A DNA stretch of 35,170 nt, taken from Acetobacteraceae bacterium. Its GTDB lineage: Bacteria > Pseudomonadota > Alphaproteobacteria > Acetobacterales > Acetobacteraceae. Shown one piece after another: positions 24,748 to 35,123 of this stretch. Under the pieces are notes generated by a model. That model had not been told where the DNA came from, searched no databases, and saw only the letters and a list, made by a program, of their open reading frames with translations. The stretch covers positions 1 through 35,170 of the forward strand of contig CANJJS010000054.1 of NCBI GenBank assembly GCA_947474705.1, written 5' to 3'. A program made the translations under genes and the position numbers. The number at the start of each line of letters is the position of its first letter. The first letter of the stretch is position 1.

Positions 24748-26238
24748 ATGCGTAAGCTACTATTGGCCAGCGCGGCCATGTTGGGAGCGGTCTCCGCCGG
24801 CGCGCAGGCGCAGCAGGCGACCCAGGGTCAGGTCGCGGCGCCGTTCTTCAGCGGTCCGGCGGCACAGAACGTTTACAACTCCGGGCAGGCTCTGGCTGGT
24901 TACGAAGGCGCGAAGTTCTCCGCGCAGACCGCGCCGACGCCGGGCACGATGGTCGTCCGTTTCAACGGCCGTGTGCAAAACTGGATGCAGGCGACCGCCA
25001 GCACCAACAACTCCGTCGCCACGGGCGCCGCGGGCGGTAACTTCAAGACCAACGCCTTTTCGATGGGGTCTTACATCCGCTTGTATCCGGGCGTCGACGC
25101 CATGGCCACCAACGGCCTGCGTTACGGTGCCACGGTCGAGCTTCGTCAGCAGTTCACGGGTATCGTCAGCAGCGCTGGCGCCGCGACCGGCATTGGCGGC
25201 GCCACGACGACGGCTCCGGGCCTGAGCGCCGCGGTTGGCAGCACCAGCACGGCGACCGCCGGGCAGACGATGTTCGTCAACAAGGCGTTCGCTTATTTCG
25301 CCCATGACAACTTCGGTGTGTTCCGCGTCGGTCAGGCGACGGGCCTCGCCCATCTGTTCGATCCGTCCGGCTACGCGTCGGCGTCTGGCTGGGATGGCGG
25401 CTTCGGCGCGGTGAACGGTGCCGGTCCTCTGGGCTTCGCCGCCACGGGCGCTTTCGCTGTTCCGTATACCCTGACCGATCAGGCGACCGAGTACAGCAAC
25501 CCGAAGATCGTGTATCTGTCCCCGCAGTTCATGGGCTTCGACGTCGGCTTCCAGTTCGCGCCGGGCATGAACCAGAACGTTGGCTGCGTCGCGGCGAACA
25601 ACGTCTGCGCCACGACGACAACCGGCAGCGATCCGACCCGCTGGTATAACCAGTTCGCCGTTGGCGCGCGTTACCAGGGCAGCTTTGGCCCGGTCGCGCT
25701 CAGCCTGTCCGGCTTCTGGGAACATGCCTCGAAAGAGCAGTTCAACACGGCGGCGATCAACCATGGTGGCGCGGCACGCGTTCTCGGCACGCGCTACGAC
25801 GACCTCGACTTCATCTTCGTCCAGGGCTCGCTGGCTTACACCAGCCCGGTTGGCCTGTTCACCATCGGCGCCACCTACCTCACGGGTGACACGAACGGTG
25901 GGCCGTTGGCTCTGAAGCCGACGGGCGGCGTGAAGGAACACCAGATCGTCGGTGGCGTGACCTATAAGAACGGTCCGCTGTCCTTGGGTGTGCAGGTCAA
26001 CAAGACCATGTCGCAAGGCGCGGCGCAGTTGACCGGCATTTCTCAGCGTAACGAGTTCGCGATCGCGGCGGGCGGCAACTACGTCCTCGCCCCGGGCCTG
26101 AACATCTTCGCCGAGTATGTCTACGCTCAGCGTCATCAGGGCGGCTTCAACTTCGTCACGGCCGCTTCCGCGGCGGGGACGGCCACGCGCGATGGCAAAG
26201 GCCAGGCTCTCGTGCTCGGCACCTCGATGAGCTGGTAA
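24748..26238 (+). CDS. Outer-membrane porin
   Basis: The 496-residue protein has a signal peptide MRKLLLASAAMLGAVSAGAQA, cleaved before QQATQ. Alternating hydrophobic strands and Gly/Asn-rich loops follow, typical of alphaproteobacterial Gram-negative porins (PF13609-like): TMVVRFNGRVQNW, GVFRVGQATGLAHLFD and IYLSPQFMGFDVGFQF-type strands. The C-terminus ends in Trp after SMS, the aromatic terminal signature recognised by the BAM complex. AGGAGG eight bases before the ATG at 24748 is strong, and a terminator follows. Codon use is highly regular, consistent with a strongly expressed gene. It would form a general or substrate-selective diffusion channel. Confidence 0.92.
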   Translation: MRKLLLASAAMLGAVSAGAQAQQATQGQVAAPFFSGPAAQNVYNSGQALAGYEGAKFSAQTAPTPGTMVVRFNGRVQNWMQATASTNNSVATGAAGGNFKTNAFSMGSYIRLYPGVDAMATNGLRYGATVELRQQFTGIVSSAGAATGIGGATTTAPGLSAAVGSTSTATAGQTMFVNKAFAYFAHDNFGVFRVGQATGLAHLFDPSGYASASGWDGGFGAVNGAGPLGFAATGAFAVPYTLTDQATEYSNPKIVYLSPQFMGFDVGFQFAPGMNQNVGCVAANNVCATTTTGSDPTRWYNQFAVGARYQGSFGPVALSLSGFWEHASKEQFNTAAINHGGAARVLGTRYDDLDFIFVQGSLAYTSPVGLFTIGATYLTGDTNGGPLALKPTGGVKEHQIVGGVTYKNGPLSLGVQVNKTMSQGAAQLTGISQRNEFAIAAGGNYVLAPGLNIFAEYVYAQRHQGGFNFVTAASAAGTATRDGKGQALVLGTSMSW

Positions 26239-26262
26239 TCGCTGGTCGCAGTGCGGCAACGG

Positions 26263-26290
26263 AAACGGCGGGGTGCTCCCCCGCCGTTTT
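26263..26290 (+). terminator. Rho-independent terminator of the porin gene
   Basis: A perfect 11-base stem, AAACGGCGGGG (26263-26273) and CCCCGCCGTTT (26279-26289), encloses a five-base loop and continues into TTTTCTTG. It lies 24 bp after the porin stop, the expected position for an intrinsic terminator. Confidence 0.9.
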
Positions 26291-26369
26291 CTTGTTGGGG
26301 GCGTGGAGTCTTGGCGGCGGGCGCGTCGCGGCGTAGATAGCGGGTACCGAGTCGCAACACAGGATGCGC

Positions 26370-26921
26370 ATGCCGATGGTACGGAACCGAGTCGCCGATT
26401 TCCTGATGGCCGCGACCCTCGTGGCTGTCGTTTCCGGCTGTAGCAATTTTAAGCCCAATCCGACCGACCCGCGCTTCATGGGCGAAGGCGCGCCGGGCGA
26501 TCCGAATTTTTCGAGCATCCTTGGCACCGATGCCAGCCTGTTCACGATCGGCACCAGCAAGACGCGCGCCGAGGGCGGGGGACGCGGCGGCGGCGGCATT
26601 GGGGTCAACGCGTTCCTGTGGCGCGGGGCGCTGGATACGCTGAGTTTTCTGCCCTTGTCCTCGGCCGATCCGTTTGGCGGGGTGATCATTACCGATTGGT
26701 TCTCGCCCGCCGATGCGCCGGGTGAGCGGTTCAAGGCGACCGCGTATATTCTGGGTCAGGATCTGCGCAGCGATGGGATCCGCGTCAGCGTGTTCCGCCA
26801 GGTCAACCACGGCGGGCGCTGGGCCGACGCGCCGGTGAACCCGTCCACGGTGTCCGAGATTGAGAACAAGGTGCTGGACCGGGCTCGGCGATTGCGGGAG
26901 CAGTCCTCCGCGCGGGGGTAG
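26370..26921 (+). CDS. DUF3576 family lipoprotein
   Basis: The 183-residue protein has a signal peptide ending in the lipobox VVSGC, with Cys about residue 24, so it is predicted to be lipid-anchored. The body GIGVNAFLWRGALDTLSFLPLSSADPFGGVIITDWFSPADAPGERFK is the DUF3576 signature, and NPSTVSEIENKVLDRARRLR closes it. The family is largely restricted to alphaproteobacteria and its function is unknown. AGGA five bases before the ATG at 26370 favours that start over the ATG at 26364. A glycine-rich stretch follows the lipobox region. It is probably an envelope-assembly accessory protein, but this is inference. Confidence 0.88.
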   Translation: MPMVRNRVADFLMAATLVAVVSGCSNFKPNPTDPRFMGEGAPGDPNFSSILGTDASLFTIGTSKTRAEGGGRGGGGIGVNAFLWRGALDTLSFLPLSSADPFGGVIITDWFSPADAPGERFKATAYILGQDLRSDGIRVSVFRQVNHGGRWADAPVNPSTVSEIENKVLDRARRLREQSSARG

Positions 26922-26955
26922 GCGACGCGAACATCGCGGCCGGGCTCTGTCGTCA

Positions 26956-26976
26956 TGGCCCGGCCTGAGCGGGCCA
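26956..26976. repeat. Short dispersed palindrome, copy upstream of the MITE-like element
   Basis: TGGCCCG (26956-26962) and CGGGCCA (26970-26976) form a seven-base stem with a seven-base loop. Its context, CGTCATGGCCCG, is nearly identical to the inner hairpin of the adjacent element at 27138-27162 in the opposite orientation. The palindromic unit is therefore repeated here. Confidence 0.75.
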
Positions 26977-27004
26977 CCACCGATGAAGCGCGGAACCGCC
27001 CGCG

Positions 27005-27230
27005 CGGTTCGGAGGGCTACGGTGGCCGTACATCCACGGAATGAAAATTCGAAGTCAGGCACGCCATCTCCTCGTCATCCCCCGACTCGCTCGGGGGACC
27101 GGGAGCGGCACAATCCCGCCTTTCTGGCACGCCCGGTGGCCCGAACAAGTCGGGCCATGACGAGGAGAGTGCGTGCCAGACGGCGGATTTTCATTCCGCG
27201 GATGTACGACCACCGTAGCGGTTCGGAGGG
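27005..27230. repeat. MITE-like palindromic element with long inverted repeats and 12-bp flanking direct repeats
   Basis: Two 62-base inverted arms (27017-27078 and 27157-27218) match at 54 positions by my count. They bracket two further small hairpins (CCCCCGA...TCGGGGG near 27079-27098, and GGCCCGA...TCGGGCC near 27138-27156). The 12-base sequence CGGTTCGGAGGG occurs directly before the left arm (27005-27016) and directly after the right arm (27219-27230), like a target-site duplication or the edges of a larger repeat. There is no coding capacity. It lies between the DUF3576 gene and the 3-prime end of rpoD and could also act as a transcription barrier. Confidence 0.8.
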
Positions 27231-27324
27231 AGGGGTAACAGCGTCCCCTACCCCAATTGGGATCGTTTGGACCGATCGCCTCGCGAATCCCCGCGCATCG
27301 CCTAAGGGCGGGAACGCTCCTGGA

Positions 27325-29259
<1,935 letters not shown>

Positions 29260-29299
29260 GGTTCGGACATCTCCCAAAAGGGTACAGTGGGCGGGCGTA

Positions 29300-31129
29300 T
29301 CAGGCGGCGGCGAGGCCAGTGTCGTCGGGTTCTCCGGAACTGACCTTAATATAGGCGTTTTTCAGGCTTTTCAGCTTACGTTCCGTATCGGCGGTGAGGT
29401 TCGCGGCCATGTCGCGTTGCGCGGTTTCGACCTCCTCGCGCAACCTTCCGGCGTTCAGAAATCCGAAGATATGCCACCATCCCTCCTCGGCCTCCGCCGG
29501 CATTGCCTCGGACGACGCGCAGGCCGGCAGCGGGACGGGTGTCCCGGCCAGCACGCGATCGATTTCAGCACGCAACCCGAAAGTATCCAGGTGGTCGATC
29601 AGGGCCCCGGAGTCAAGGACTTCGGCGTCCAAAGACCATTCCGTCAGCGCATCCCGCAGTTGCGCCAAAGGCGGATCGAGCTCCAGACCGGCGAAGGCGT
29701 GTTCCACGTCGCGGAACAAATCGGGGTGGCGCAGCAGGATCGCGGTCAGGATGCGGGCGCGTTCCGCCGCGACCGCGACCGCGTCCTCCGCCGGACGGCC
29801 GCCGGTTCGGACCGGCGCGGCCCGCTGAGGCCCGCCGCGCTCCGGGCCGCGCCGCGTTCCCGGGCGATCGCGGCGGCGGCTGGCGAAGAAGCGGTCGAGC
29901 AGCACGCTCCGGTATTCGGCGCCCAGCGATTTATCGGGGATTTTGCGGCAGGCTTCTTCCAGGCGGGTGCGAAACGCCGCGCGCTGTTCCGGCGTTGTGT
30001 CGCTGACACCCTCATGCAGCAAATCGTACAGCGAGTCCGCCAGGGACCGCGCCCCGTCGAGCATGGCCTGGAACGCCCGGGCGCCCTGGCCTTTGACCAG
30101 GCTGTCGGGGTCCTCGCCCGCCGGCAGCGCGATCAGCCGCAGCGTCCGGTCCGGCGCCAGCATTGGCAGTGCGAGGTCCGCCGCCCGCGCCGCCGCGCGC
30201 GCGCCCGCCCTGTCGCCGTCGAAACACAGCACCGGCGCGGGCGAGAGCCGCCACAATTCTTCCAGTTGTTCTTCCGTCAAGGCGGTGCCAAGCGGCGCCA
30301 CGGCGGCGCCGAAGCCGGCCTGGCCCAGGGCGATCACGTCCATGTAGCCTTCGACCACGACCAGGGTGCCACCTTGCCTCACCGCCTCCCGCGCCAGATC
30401 CAGGCCATAGAGTGTGCGCCGTTTCGAAAACAGCACGGTCTCCGGCCCGTTGACGTATTTCGGCTGGCCATCGCCCATGATCCGGCCGCCGAAGCTGATC
30501 GTCCGCCCGCGCCGGTCCCGGATCGGGAACATGACGCGGTTGAAGAACAGATCGTAGGTCCGGCCGGTTTCATCGTCGCGTCGCATCAGGCCCGCTTCGA
30601 TCAGATCGTCCGAGGTGACCCCCTCGCGCTGAAGGTCGGAGGCGATGGCGCCGCGTCCCTCGCCAGACCAGCCAAGGCCGTAACGTTCGATGGTTTCGCC
30701 GGTCAGGCCACGCCGCGCGAGGTAGTCGCGGGCTTCCTTCCCCTCCGGCAAGCCGAGACGCCGCCGGTAGCTGGCGGCCGCGGCTTCCAGCACGCCCGAC
30801 AGATCGAGGCGCCGCCGTTCCGCCTCCGCCGCTTCGGGCGTGGGTTTGGGGACCTGCATCCCCGCTTCGGCGGCGAGTTGTTCGACGGCTTCCGGAAAGC
30901 TGGCGCCCATGGATTGCATGACGAAGGTGATGGCGTCGCCGTGCACGCCGCAGCCGAAGCAGTGGTAGTGGTCGTCGTAGACGTAGAAACTGGGGGTTTT
31001 TTCCCCGTGGAACGGGCAGCACCCTTTCCATTGCCTGCCCGAACGCGCCAGCCGGACCCGGCGTCCGATCACCGCGGCCAGCGGGGTCCGCGCGCGCAAT
31101 TCGTCCAGGAACTGGGGCGGGAGCGCCAT
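29300..31129 (-). CDS. dnaG: DNA primase
   Basis: The 609-residue primase has the CHC2 zinc-binding domain (Cys38, His41, Cys57, Cys60 in [11 protein letters not shown]...CFGCG), the catalytic core with [22 protein letters not shown], and the TOPRIM block [18 protein letters not shown] and CFDGDRAG (about 260-320). A variable Arg-rich linker and the C-terminal helicase-binding region complete it. It synthesises RNA primers at the replication fork with DnaB. Its ATG shares one base with the TGA of the upstream yqeY-like gene, and rpoD follows in the same direction, as in the classic macromolecular-synthesis operon. Confidence 0.98.
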   Translation of the reverse strand: MALPPQFLDELRARTPLAAVIGRRVRLARSGRQWKGCCPFHGEKTPSFYVYDDHYHCFGCGVHGDAITFVMQSMGASFPEAVEQLAAEAGMQVPKPTPEAAEAERRRLDLSGVLEAAAASYRRRLGLPEGKEARDYLARRGLTGETIERYGLGWSGEGRGAIASDLQREGVTSDDLIEAGLMRRDDETGRTYDLFFNRVMFPIRDRRGRTISFGGRIMGDGQPKYVNGPETVLFSKRRTLYGLDLAREAVRQGGTLVVVEGYMDVIALGQAGFGAAVAPLGTALTEEQLEELWRLSPAPVLCFDGDRAGARAAARAADLALPMLAPDRTLRLIALPAGEDPDSLVKGQGARAFQAMLDGARSLADSLYDLLHEGVSDTTPEQRAAFRTRLEEACRKIPDKSLGAEYRSVLLDRFFASRRRDRPGTRRGPERGGPQRAAPVRTGGRPAEDAVAVAAERARILTAILLRHPDLFRDVEHAFAGLELDPPLAQLRDALTEWSLDAEVLDSGALIDHLDTFGLRAEIDRVLAGTPVPLPACASSEAMPAEAEEGWWHIFGFLNAGRLREEVETAQRDMAANLTADTERKLKSLKNAYIKVSSGEPDDTGLAAA

Positions 31130-31587
31130 CAGGCCGACAGCTTGGCTTTCACGATCGGACCGGCCTTGCCCATGTCCAGCGCCGCCGCGTGTTTCGCGCG
31201 CAATGCCGCCATCACCTTGCCCATGTCCTTGATACTGGCCGCGCCCGCCTCGGCGATCGCGGCCGCCACCGCCGCTTCAATCGCCGCGTCGTCCATTTGC
31301 TGTGGCAGGAAGGCCTCGATGACCGCGATCTCGGCCTCTTCCTTCGCGGCGAGTTCGGGGCGGTTGCCCTGGCGATACATGTCCACGGACTCCCGGCGGG
31401 ACTTCACCATGCCGCGCAGCATCGACATCACCTCGTCATCCGGGACCTTGTCGATGCCCTTGGGGCGGGAGGCGATATCGGTGTCCTTCAGCTTCGCCAT
31501 GATCATGCGCAGCGTCGATGTCCGGGCGGCGTCGCCCGCTTTCATGGAAACCTTGAGCTGATCGGTGAATTGTTCGCGCAGGCTCAT
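31129..31587 (-). CDS. GatB/YqeY domain-containing protein
   Basis: The 152-residue protein begins MSLREQFTDQLKVSMKAGD, followed by TLRMIMAKLKDTDI, SRRESVDMYRQGNRPELAAKEEAEIAVIEAFLPQQM and a C-terminal DMGKVMAALRAKHA. This is the YqeY domain shared with the tail of GatB. It is a small cytoplasmic protein with a tRNA-amidotransferase-related fold, and its precise role is unclear. GGAG seven bases upstream supports the ATG at 31587. The TGA overlaps the dnaG start by one base, so the two are translationally coupled. It heads the operon in the place where rpsU stands in enterobacteria. Confidence 0.93.
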   Translation of the reverse strand: MSLREQFTDQLKVSMKAGDAARTSTLRMIMAKLKDTDIASRPKGIDKVPDDEVMSMLRGMVKSRRESVDMYRQGNRPELAAKEEAEIAVIEAFLPQQMDDAAIEAAVAAAIAEAGAASIKDMGKVMAALRAKHAAALDMGKAGPIVKAKLSA

Positions 31588-31619
31588 GGCGGTCTCCGGT
31601 GGGCTGTTTTCGATCCCCT

Positions 31620-31648
31620 ATTATGGTGACGCGCGGGGGCCGAGACAA
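31620..31648 (-). promoter_or_regulatory. Sigma-70 promoter of the yqeY-dnaG-rpoD operon
   Basis: On the minus strand, TTGTCT (31648-31643) and CATAAT (31625-31620) are separated by 17 bases, matching the sigma70 consensus at four and five positions. Transcription would begin about 25 bases before the ATG at 31587. The promoter sits in the 68-bp gap after the upstream protease gene, which is on the same strand. Confidence 0.65.
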
Positions 31649-31655
31649 CGCGCCC

Positions 31656-32777
31656 CTACCGCAGAACCAGCACCTGCCGCTGGTTGTCGATCGACCAGGA
31701 CTGAAAGCGGGTCAGAAAACTCTGACCCAGCAGCAGGCTGCCATCGCCGTTCGAGACGCTGCCGACGACGTCCCGCACTTCCTTATCGCCGACCCGCAGC
31801 GAGCGGATGCGGAACGTATCGTTCGTGACCCGCGACCCATCCGCCAGCCGGTAGGTCTGCTTGCCGATCAGATCGGACCGGTCGAGCGTGCCCGACCGCT
31901 TCAACATATCGAACACGTCCTGAGAAATACTGACGTCCGAGGCACCGCTGTCGATGGTGAATTTGACCGAGATCGTGTTGTTCAGCAGCACCGGCACCGA
32001 GAAGGTTCCGCCACGCTTCTGCAACGGAACCTCCGAGGCTTCGCCGGGTGGCGCGAGACGCCCGGCGGACGGGGGCGGCGCCGTGGGCGCGCGGTCCGGC
32101 GCGGGGCGGGCCTCTACCGGCGGACGTTCGACGGGCGGGCGCTCGCCGGGCTGTCCGAACGGCAGGTTCAGCCGCGGGTTCACCGGGTTTTTCGGCGATG
32201 GCGACGAAGGCGAGGGAAACAACGTCGAAGGATCGATCGTCGCCTGCCCTGGGCTGTTGCCGCGTCCCTGCGTTTGCGACGGGCGGCCCATATCGGCCAG
32301 CACGCCGTTCCAGCCGCCGCGTGGCGTGCCGTCCCGCGCATTGGCCATGTGCTGCTGGAACACCCACCTCTTGTATTGATCCAGCGACGCCTTCCGCCCG
32401 TTCGGCGGCACGCCCATGACTTCCAGCAGCCGATTCTGGGCCGCCGCGACCTGATCTGGAGTCATCCTCGACACCGGCGCCTGTCCGGTGTGGGAGGTAT
32501 CGGAATCGTCCAGCAGCAACGCGCCGAATGTATAAATCAAACACCGCTCGGCCGCGTCCGCGTCGCCGCTGGCGGTCGCGCGATTCACGCAATTGGCCCA
32601 GTTGATGTTCAGGCGCCTGGTGCCTCCGGTGGAGAAGTCGGCGTGCACCCGCCGCATCTCGTCCACCACGATCGGCGGCGCGCCACGCTGCGCCCAGGCC
32701 TGACGCGGCCCGGAAAGAGCGCCGAACATAACGAGGGCGGCAAGCGCCGAATGGGCCGTTTTTCGTACCAAACGCAT
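31656..32777 (-). CDS. Exported retropepsin-like aspartic protease (TIGR02281-like)
   Basis: The 373-residue protein has a signal peptide (HSALAALVMFGALSG...AWA). A helical domain with conserved Cys63 and Cys79 follows, then a Pro-rich linker (about 180-250). The C-terminal domain runs VPVLLNNTISVKFTIDSGASDVSIS, where Asp276 in DSGA is the active-site aspartate of the dimeric retropepsin clan. The end GSLLLGQSFLTRFQSWSIDN carries the LGxxFL strand. It probably acts in the periplasm. The long N-terminal helical region and proline linker are unusual compared with short single-domain members. The ATG at 32777 is chosen because it opens the signal peptide. Confidence 0.85.
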   Translation of the reverse strand: MRLVRKTAHSALAALVMFGALSGPRQAWAQRGAPPIVVDEMRRVHADFSTGGTRRLNINWANCVNRATASGDADAAERCLIYTFGALLLDDSDTSHTGQAPVSRMTPDQVAAAQNRLLEVMGVPPNGRKASLDQYKRWVFQQHMANARDGTPRGGWNGVLADMGRPSQTQGRGNSPGQATIDPSTLFPSPSSPSPKNPVNPRLNLPFGQPGERPPVERPPVEARPAPDRAPTAPPPSAGRLAPPGEASEVPLQKRGGTFSVPVLLNNTISVKFTIDSGASDVSISQDVFDMLKRSGTLDRSDLIGKQTYRLADGSRVTNDTFRIRSLRVGDKEVRDVVGSVSNGDGSLLLGQSFLTRFQSWSIDNQRQVLVLR

Positions 32778-33019
32778 GCGAGCTCTCTGTGTTGTCACTA
32801 AATTCCGGCGGCGGATGCCGCGCGCCAGGCAAGCGTGTGGGGGTCTTCGGGCCGCTGTCAACCGGATTCCATCCCCTCGAAGTGGCGGACTTGTGGCGCC
32901 TTTGCGGCGTCAACCGCCCGAATCATCTAACATATTGACCTATAAGGAGAAAAAATCCGATACAGGAAACACCGCATCAGGGCGGCGGGCCACTGTCCGC
33001 CCATCCAGCAGAGGCGCTC
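32778..33019. promoter_or_regulatory. Divergent intergenic region before the heptose genes
   Basis: The 242-bp gap separates the leftward protease gene from the rightward heptose operon. TTGACC (32935-32940) and GATACA (32959-32964), with 18-base spacing, are a weak promoter candidate for the heptose genes. AAGGAGA at 32944-32950 looks like a ribosome-binding site but no start codon follows it. Confidence 0.35.
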
Positions 33020-34246
33020 ATGCCCCCCGTCACCATCGCGCAATGCGCCATCCTCGCGGGTGGTCTTGGCACCCGTCTGGGCTCTCTGACCGAAGCCACG
33101 CCAAAACCGTTGTTAAGCCGGGCCGGCAGGCCGTTCGTTGCCTGGCTGATGCGGGAACTTTCCCGCTACGGGGTCTCCGAGTTCGTGCTGCTCACCGGCC
33201 ACCTGTCGGAGGAAATCGAACGGGCCCTGCCCGGAATCCAGGCGCTGCTGCCGCGGCGCGTGTCGATTTCGGTGTCGCGCGAACCCTTCCGTGCCGGCAC
33301 CGGCGGCGCGGTTTTCCACGCGCGCGATCGGCTGCGGGACCGCTTCCTTCTCTGCAACGGCGACTCCCTCTTCGACACCAATCTGGGCGCGCTGCTGTCC
33401 GCCGCCGCGAACGATCCACCGGACATCGCCGCGCGGATGCTGTTGCGCGAACTGCCAGATGCGTCTCGTTCTGGCGTGGTGACGCTGGAGGGCGACCGGG
33501 TGACGACGTTTCTGGAGCGTCCCGCGCCCGGAACCCCAGGCATCATCAACGCCGGGGTCTATGCCTGCGGCCGGGCATTGCTGGACTCGTTGCGGCCCGA
33601 TTGCTCGCTGGAAGCCGATATTCTGCCGATGCACGCCGTCGCGGGACGCCTGCGCGGCACGATTGGCGAGGGATATTTCCGCGATATCGGCGTGCCCAAC
33701 GATTTCGACCGCGCGGGCGACGAGTTGGAGGCGCTGCGCGGGCGTAAGGCGTTGTTCCTGGACCGCGACGGCGTGATCAACGTGGACCATGGGTATGTCG
33801 GCTCGCGCGATCGATTCGAATGGATACCCGGCGCGCTGGATGCCATGCGGCACGCCACCGCGAACGGCTGGCACGTCTTCATCGTCACCAACCAATCCGG
33901 GGTCGGCCGTGGGTATTACGACAGTGCCGCCGTCCGGGACCTGTTGGACTGGATCGCGGAGGAGGCGCGGCGCCATGGCGGCACGATCGACGATGCTCGT
34001 TTCTGTCCGTTCCACCCGGACGCCACGGTGCCCGCTTTCCGGGCCCACAGTAACTGGCGCAAGCCCGCGCCTGGGATGCTTGTGGATTTAACCCGCGCCT
34101 GGGAGCTGGATCCCGCGCGCTGCGTGATGATTGGCGATCAGGACACCGACCTTCAGGCGGCCGCGTCGGCCGGGGTCGCCGGATTTAAATTTCCAGGCGG
34201 AAACCTGTTGGAATTCCTCGGGCCGATCCTCGATAAGGTGGCCTGA
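33020..34246 (+). CDS. HddC-type nucleotidyltransferase fused to GmhB-type HAD phosphatase
   Basis: The 408-residue protein joins two enzymes of the nucleotide-heptose pathway. Residues 8-235 are a sugar-phosphate nucleotidyltransferase (AILAGGLGTRLGSLTEATPKPLL, then LLCNGDSLFDTN and GVYACG). Residues 242-405 are a HAD-IIIA phosphatase (FLDRDGVIN with Asp248/Asp250, IVTNQSGVGRG, KPAPGML, CVMIGDQDTDLQAA). Together they fit D-glycero-D-manno-heptose 1-phosphate guanylyltransferase and heptose-1,7-bisphosphate 7-phosphatase. The HAD part keeps CPFHPD but lacks the second pair of cysteines (CxCRKP in GmhB), so the structural zinc is probably lost. GAGG lies six bases before the ATG at 33020. It is followed by hddA after 22 bp. 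Confidence 0.88.
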   Translation: MPPVTIAQCAILAGGLGTRLGSLTEATPKPLLSRAGRPFVAWLMRELSRYGVSEFVLLTGHLSEEIERALPGIQALLPRRVSISVSREPFRAGTGGAVFHARDRLRDRFLLCNGDSLFDTNLGALLSAAANDPPDIAARMLLRELPDASRSGVVTLEGDRVTTFLERPAPGTPGIINAGVYACGRALLDSLRPDCSLEADILPMHAVAGRLRGTIGEGYFRDIGVPNDFDRAGDELEALRGRKALFLDRDGVINVDHGYVGSRDRFEWIPGALDAMRHATANGWHVFIVTNQSGVGRGYYDSAAVRDLLDWIAEEARRHGGTIDDARFCPFHPDATVPAFRAHSNWRKPAPGMLVDLTRAWELDPARCVMIGDQDTDLQAAASAGVAGFKFPGGNLLEFLGPILDKVA

Positions 34247-34268
34247 CCGACCGCGAAGGGGCCACCGA

Positions 34269-35123
34269 ATGCCGGAAACCATGCCAACCGTCCGTGCCCG
34301 TGTGCCCCTGCGTCTGGGGCTGGCGGGTGGCGGCACGGACCTGAGCCCGTACTGCGACGAATTCGGTGGGGCGGTGCTGAACATGACGATCGACCGCTAC
34401 GCTTTCGCGACGATCGAACCGTCCGAGGACGGCCTGGTGCATTTCATCGCGCCAGACATGAATATCGAGGAGTCCTTCCCCCCCGAGCTCGACGCGATCC
34501 GGTCGTCGAAGCTGCCACTGCACGCGGGCGTTACCACGCGAATGCTGACCGAGTTTGGCGGTGGCGTGGTGCCGGCGATGCGAGTGACGTCTTTCGTCGA
34601 CGCGCCGCCCGGTTCCGGACTGGGGTCGTCGTCGGCTTTGGTGGTCGCGCTGGTGGAGGCATTCCGGGCTTTGCTGGGCGCGCCGCTCGGGCCTTACGAT
34701 GTGGCGCATCTCGCCTTCGAGATCGAACGTATCGATCTGGGTTTGGCGGGCGGGCGGCAGGATCAGTACGCGGCGACGTTCGGCGGGGTGAATTTTATTG
34801 AGTTTCATGCTCAGGAGCGGGTGATCGTGAACCCGCTGCGTGTGCCGGCGCGGGTGCTGAATGAGTTGGAGATTTCCCTTATCACCTGCTTTTCCGGCGT
34901 GACCCGGCGGTCGGACGAGATCATCGCGGAGCAGCAGCGTCGCATGACCGCCAGCGCCGATCCGGCCATCGACAGTTTGCACCAGTTGAAGCACGACGCC
35001 ATCGAAATGAAACAGGCGCTTTTATACCACCTGACACATCCCTTGACTCGTAGGGGGCTAGGAATCGCCCCTGTTCTTCGATTCGATGCCTCATGCCGCG
35101 ATATCGCGGCATGGGAGGGGTGA
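34269..35123 (+). pseudogene. hddA: D-glycero-D-manno-heptose 7-phosphate kinase, truncated by an IS
   Basis: The first 252 residues are a GHMP kinase: VRARVPLRLGLAGGGTDLSPY at the N-terminus, the ATP-binding motif PPGSGLGSSSA (113-123), then LAGGRQDQYAATFGG and LITCFSGVTRRS, as in HddA. After DAIEMKQALL (to about 35024) family sequence stops and the frame runs 32 residues into insertion-sequence DNA, ending at TGA 35121-35123. About 75-90 C-terminal residues of the kinase are missing, so activity is doubtful. HddA would make heptose 1,7-bisphosphate for the GDP-heptose route, using the GmhB and HddC activities encoded just upstream. AAGGGG about nine bases upstream supports the ATG at 34269. 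Confidence 0.85.
35092..35113. repeat. Perfect 22-bp palindrome upstream of the transposase start
   Basis: CATGCCGCGAT is followed directly by its reverse complement ATCGCGGCATG, giving an 11-base perfect dyad with no spacer. It ends ten bases before the transposase ATG and abuts its ribosome-binding site. It could be an operator, a transcription block or a translation-attenuating hairpin. Confidence 0.8.

Noticed and set aside
27017-27218. CRISPR array
   Set aside because: The repeats are inverted arms with internal hairpins, not regularly spaced direct repeats, and no cas genes are present.
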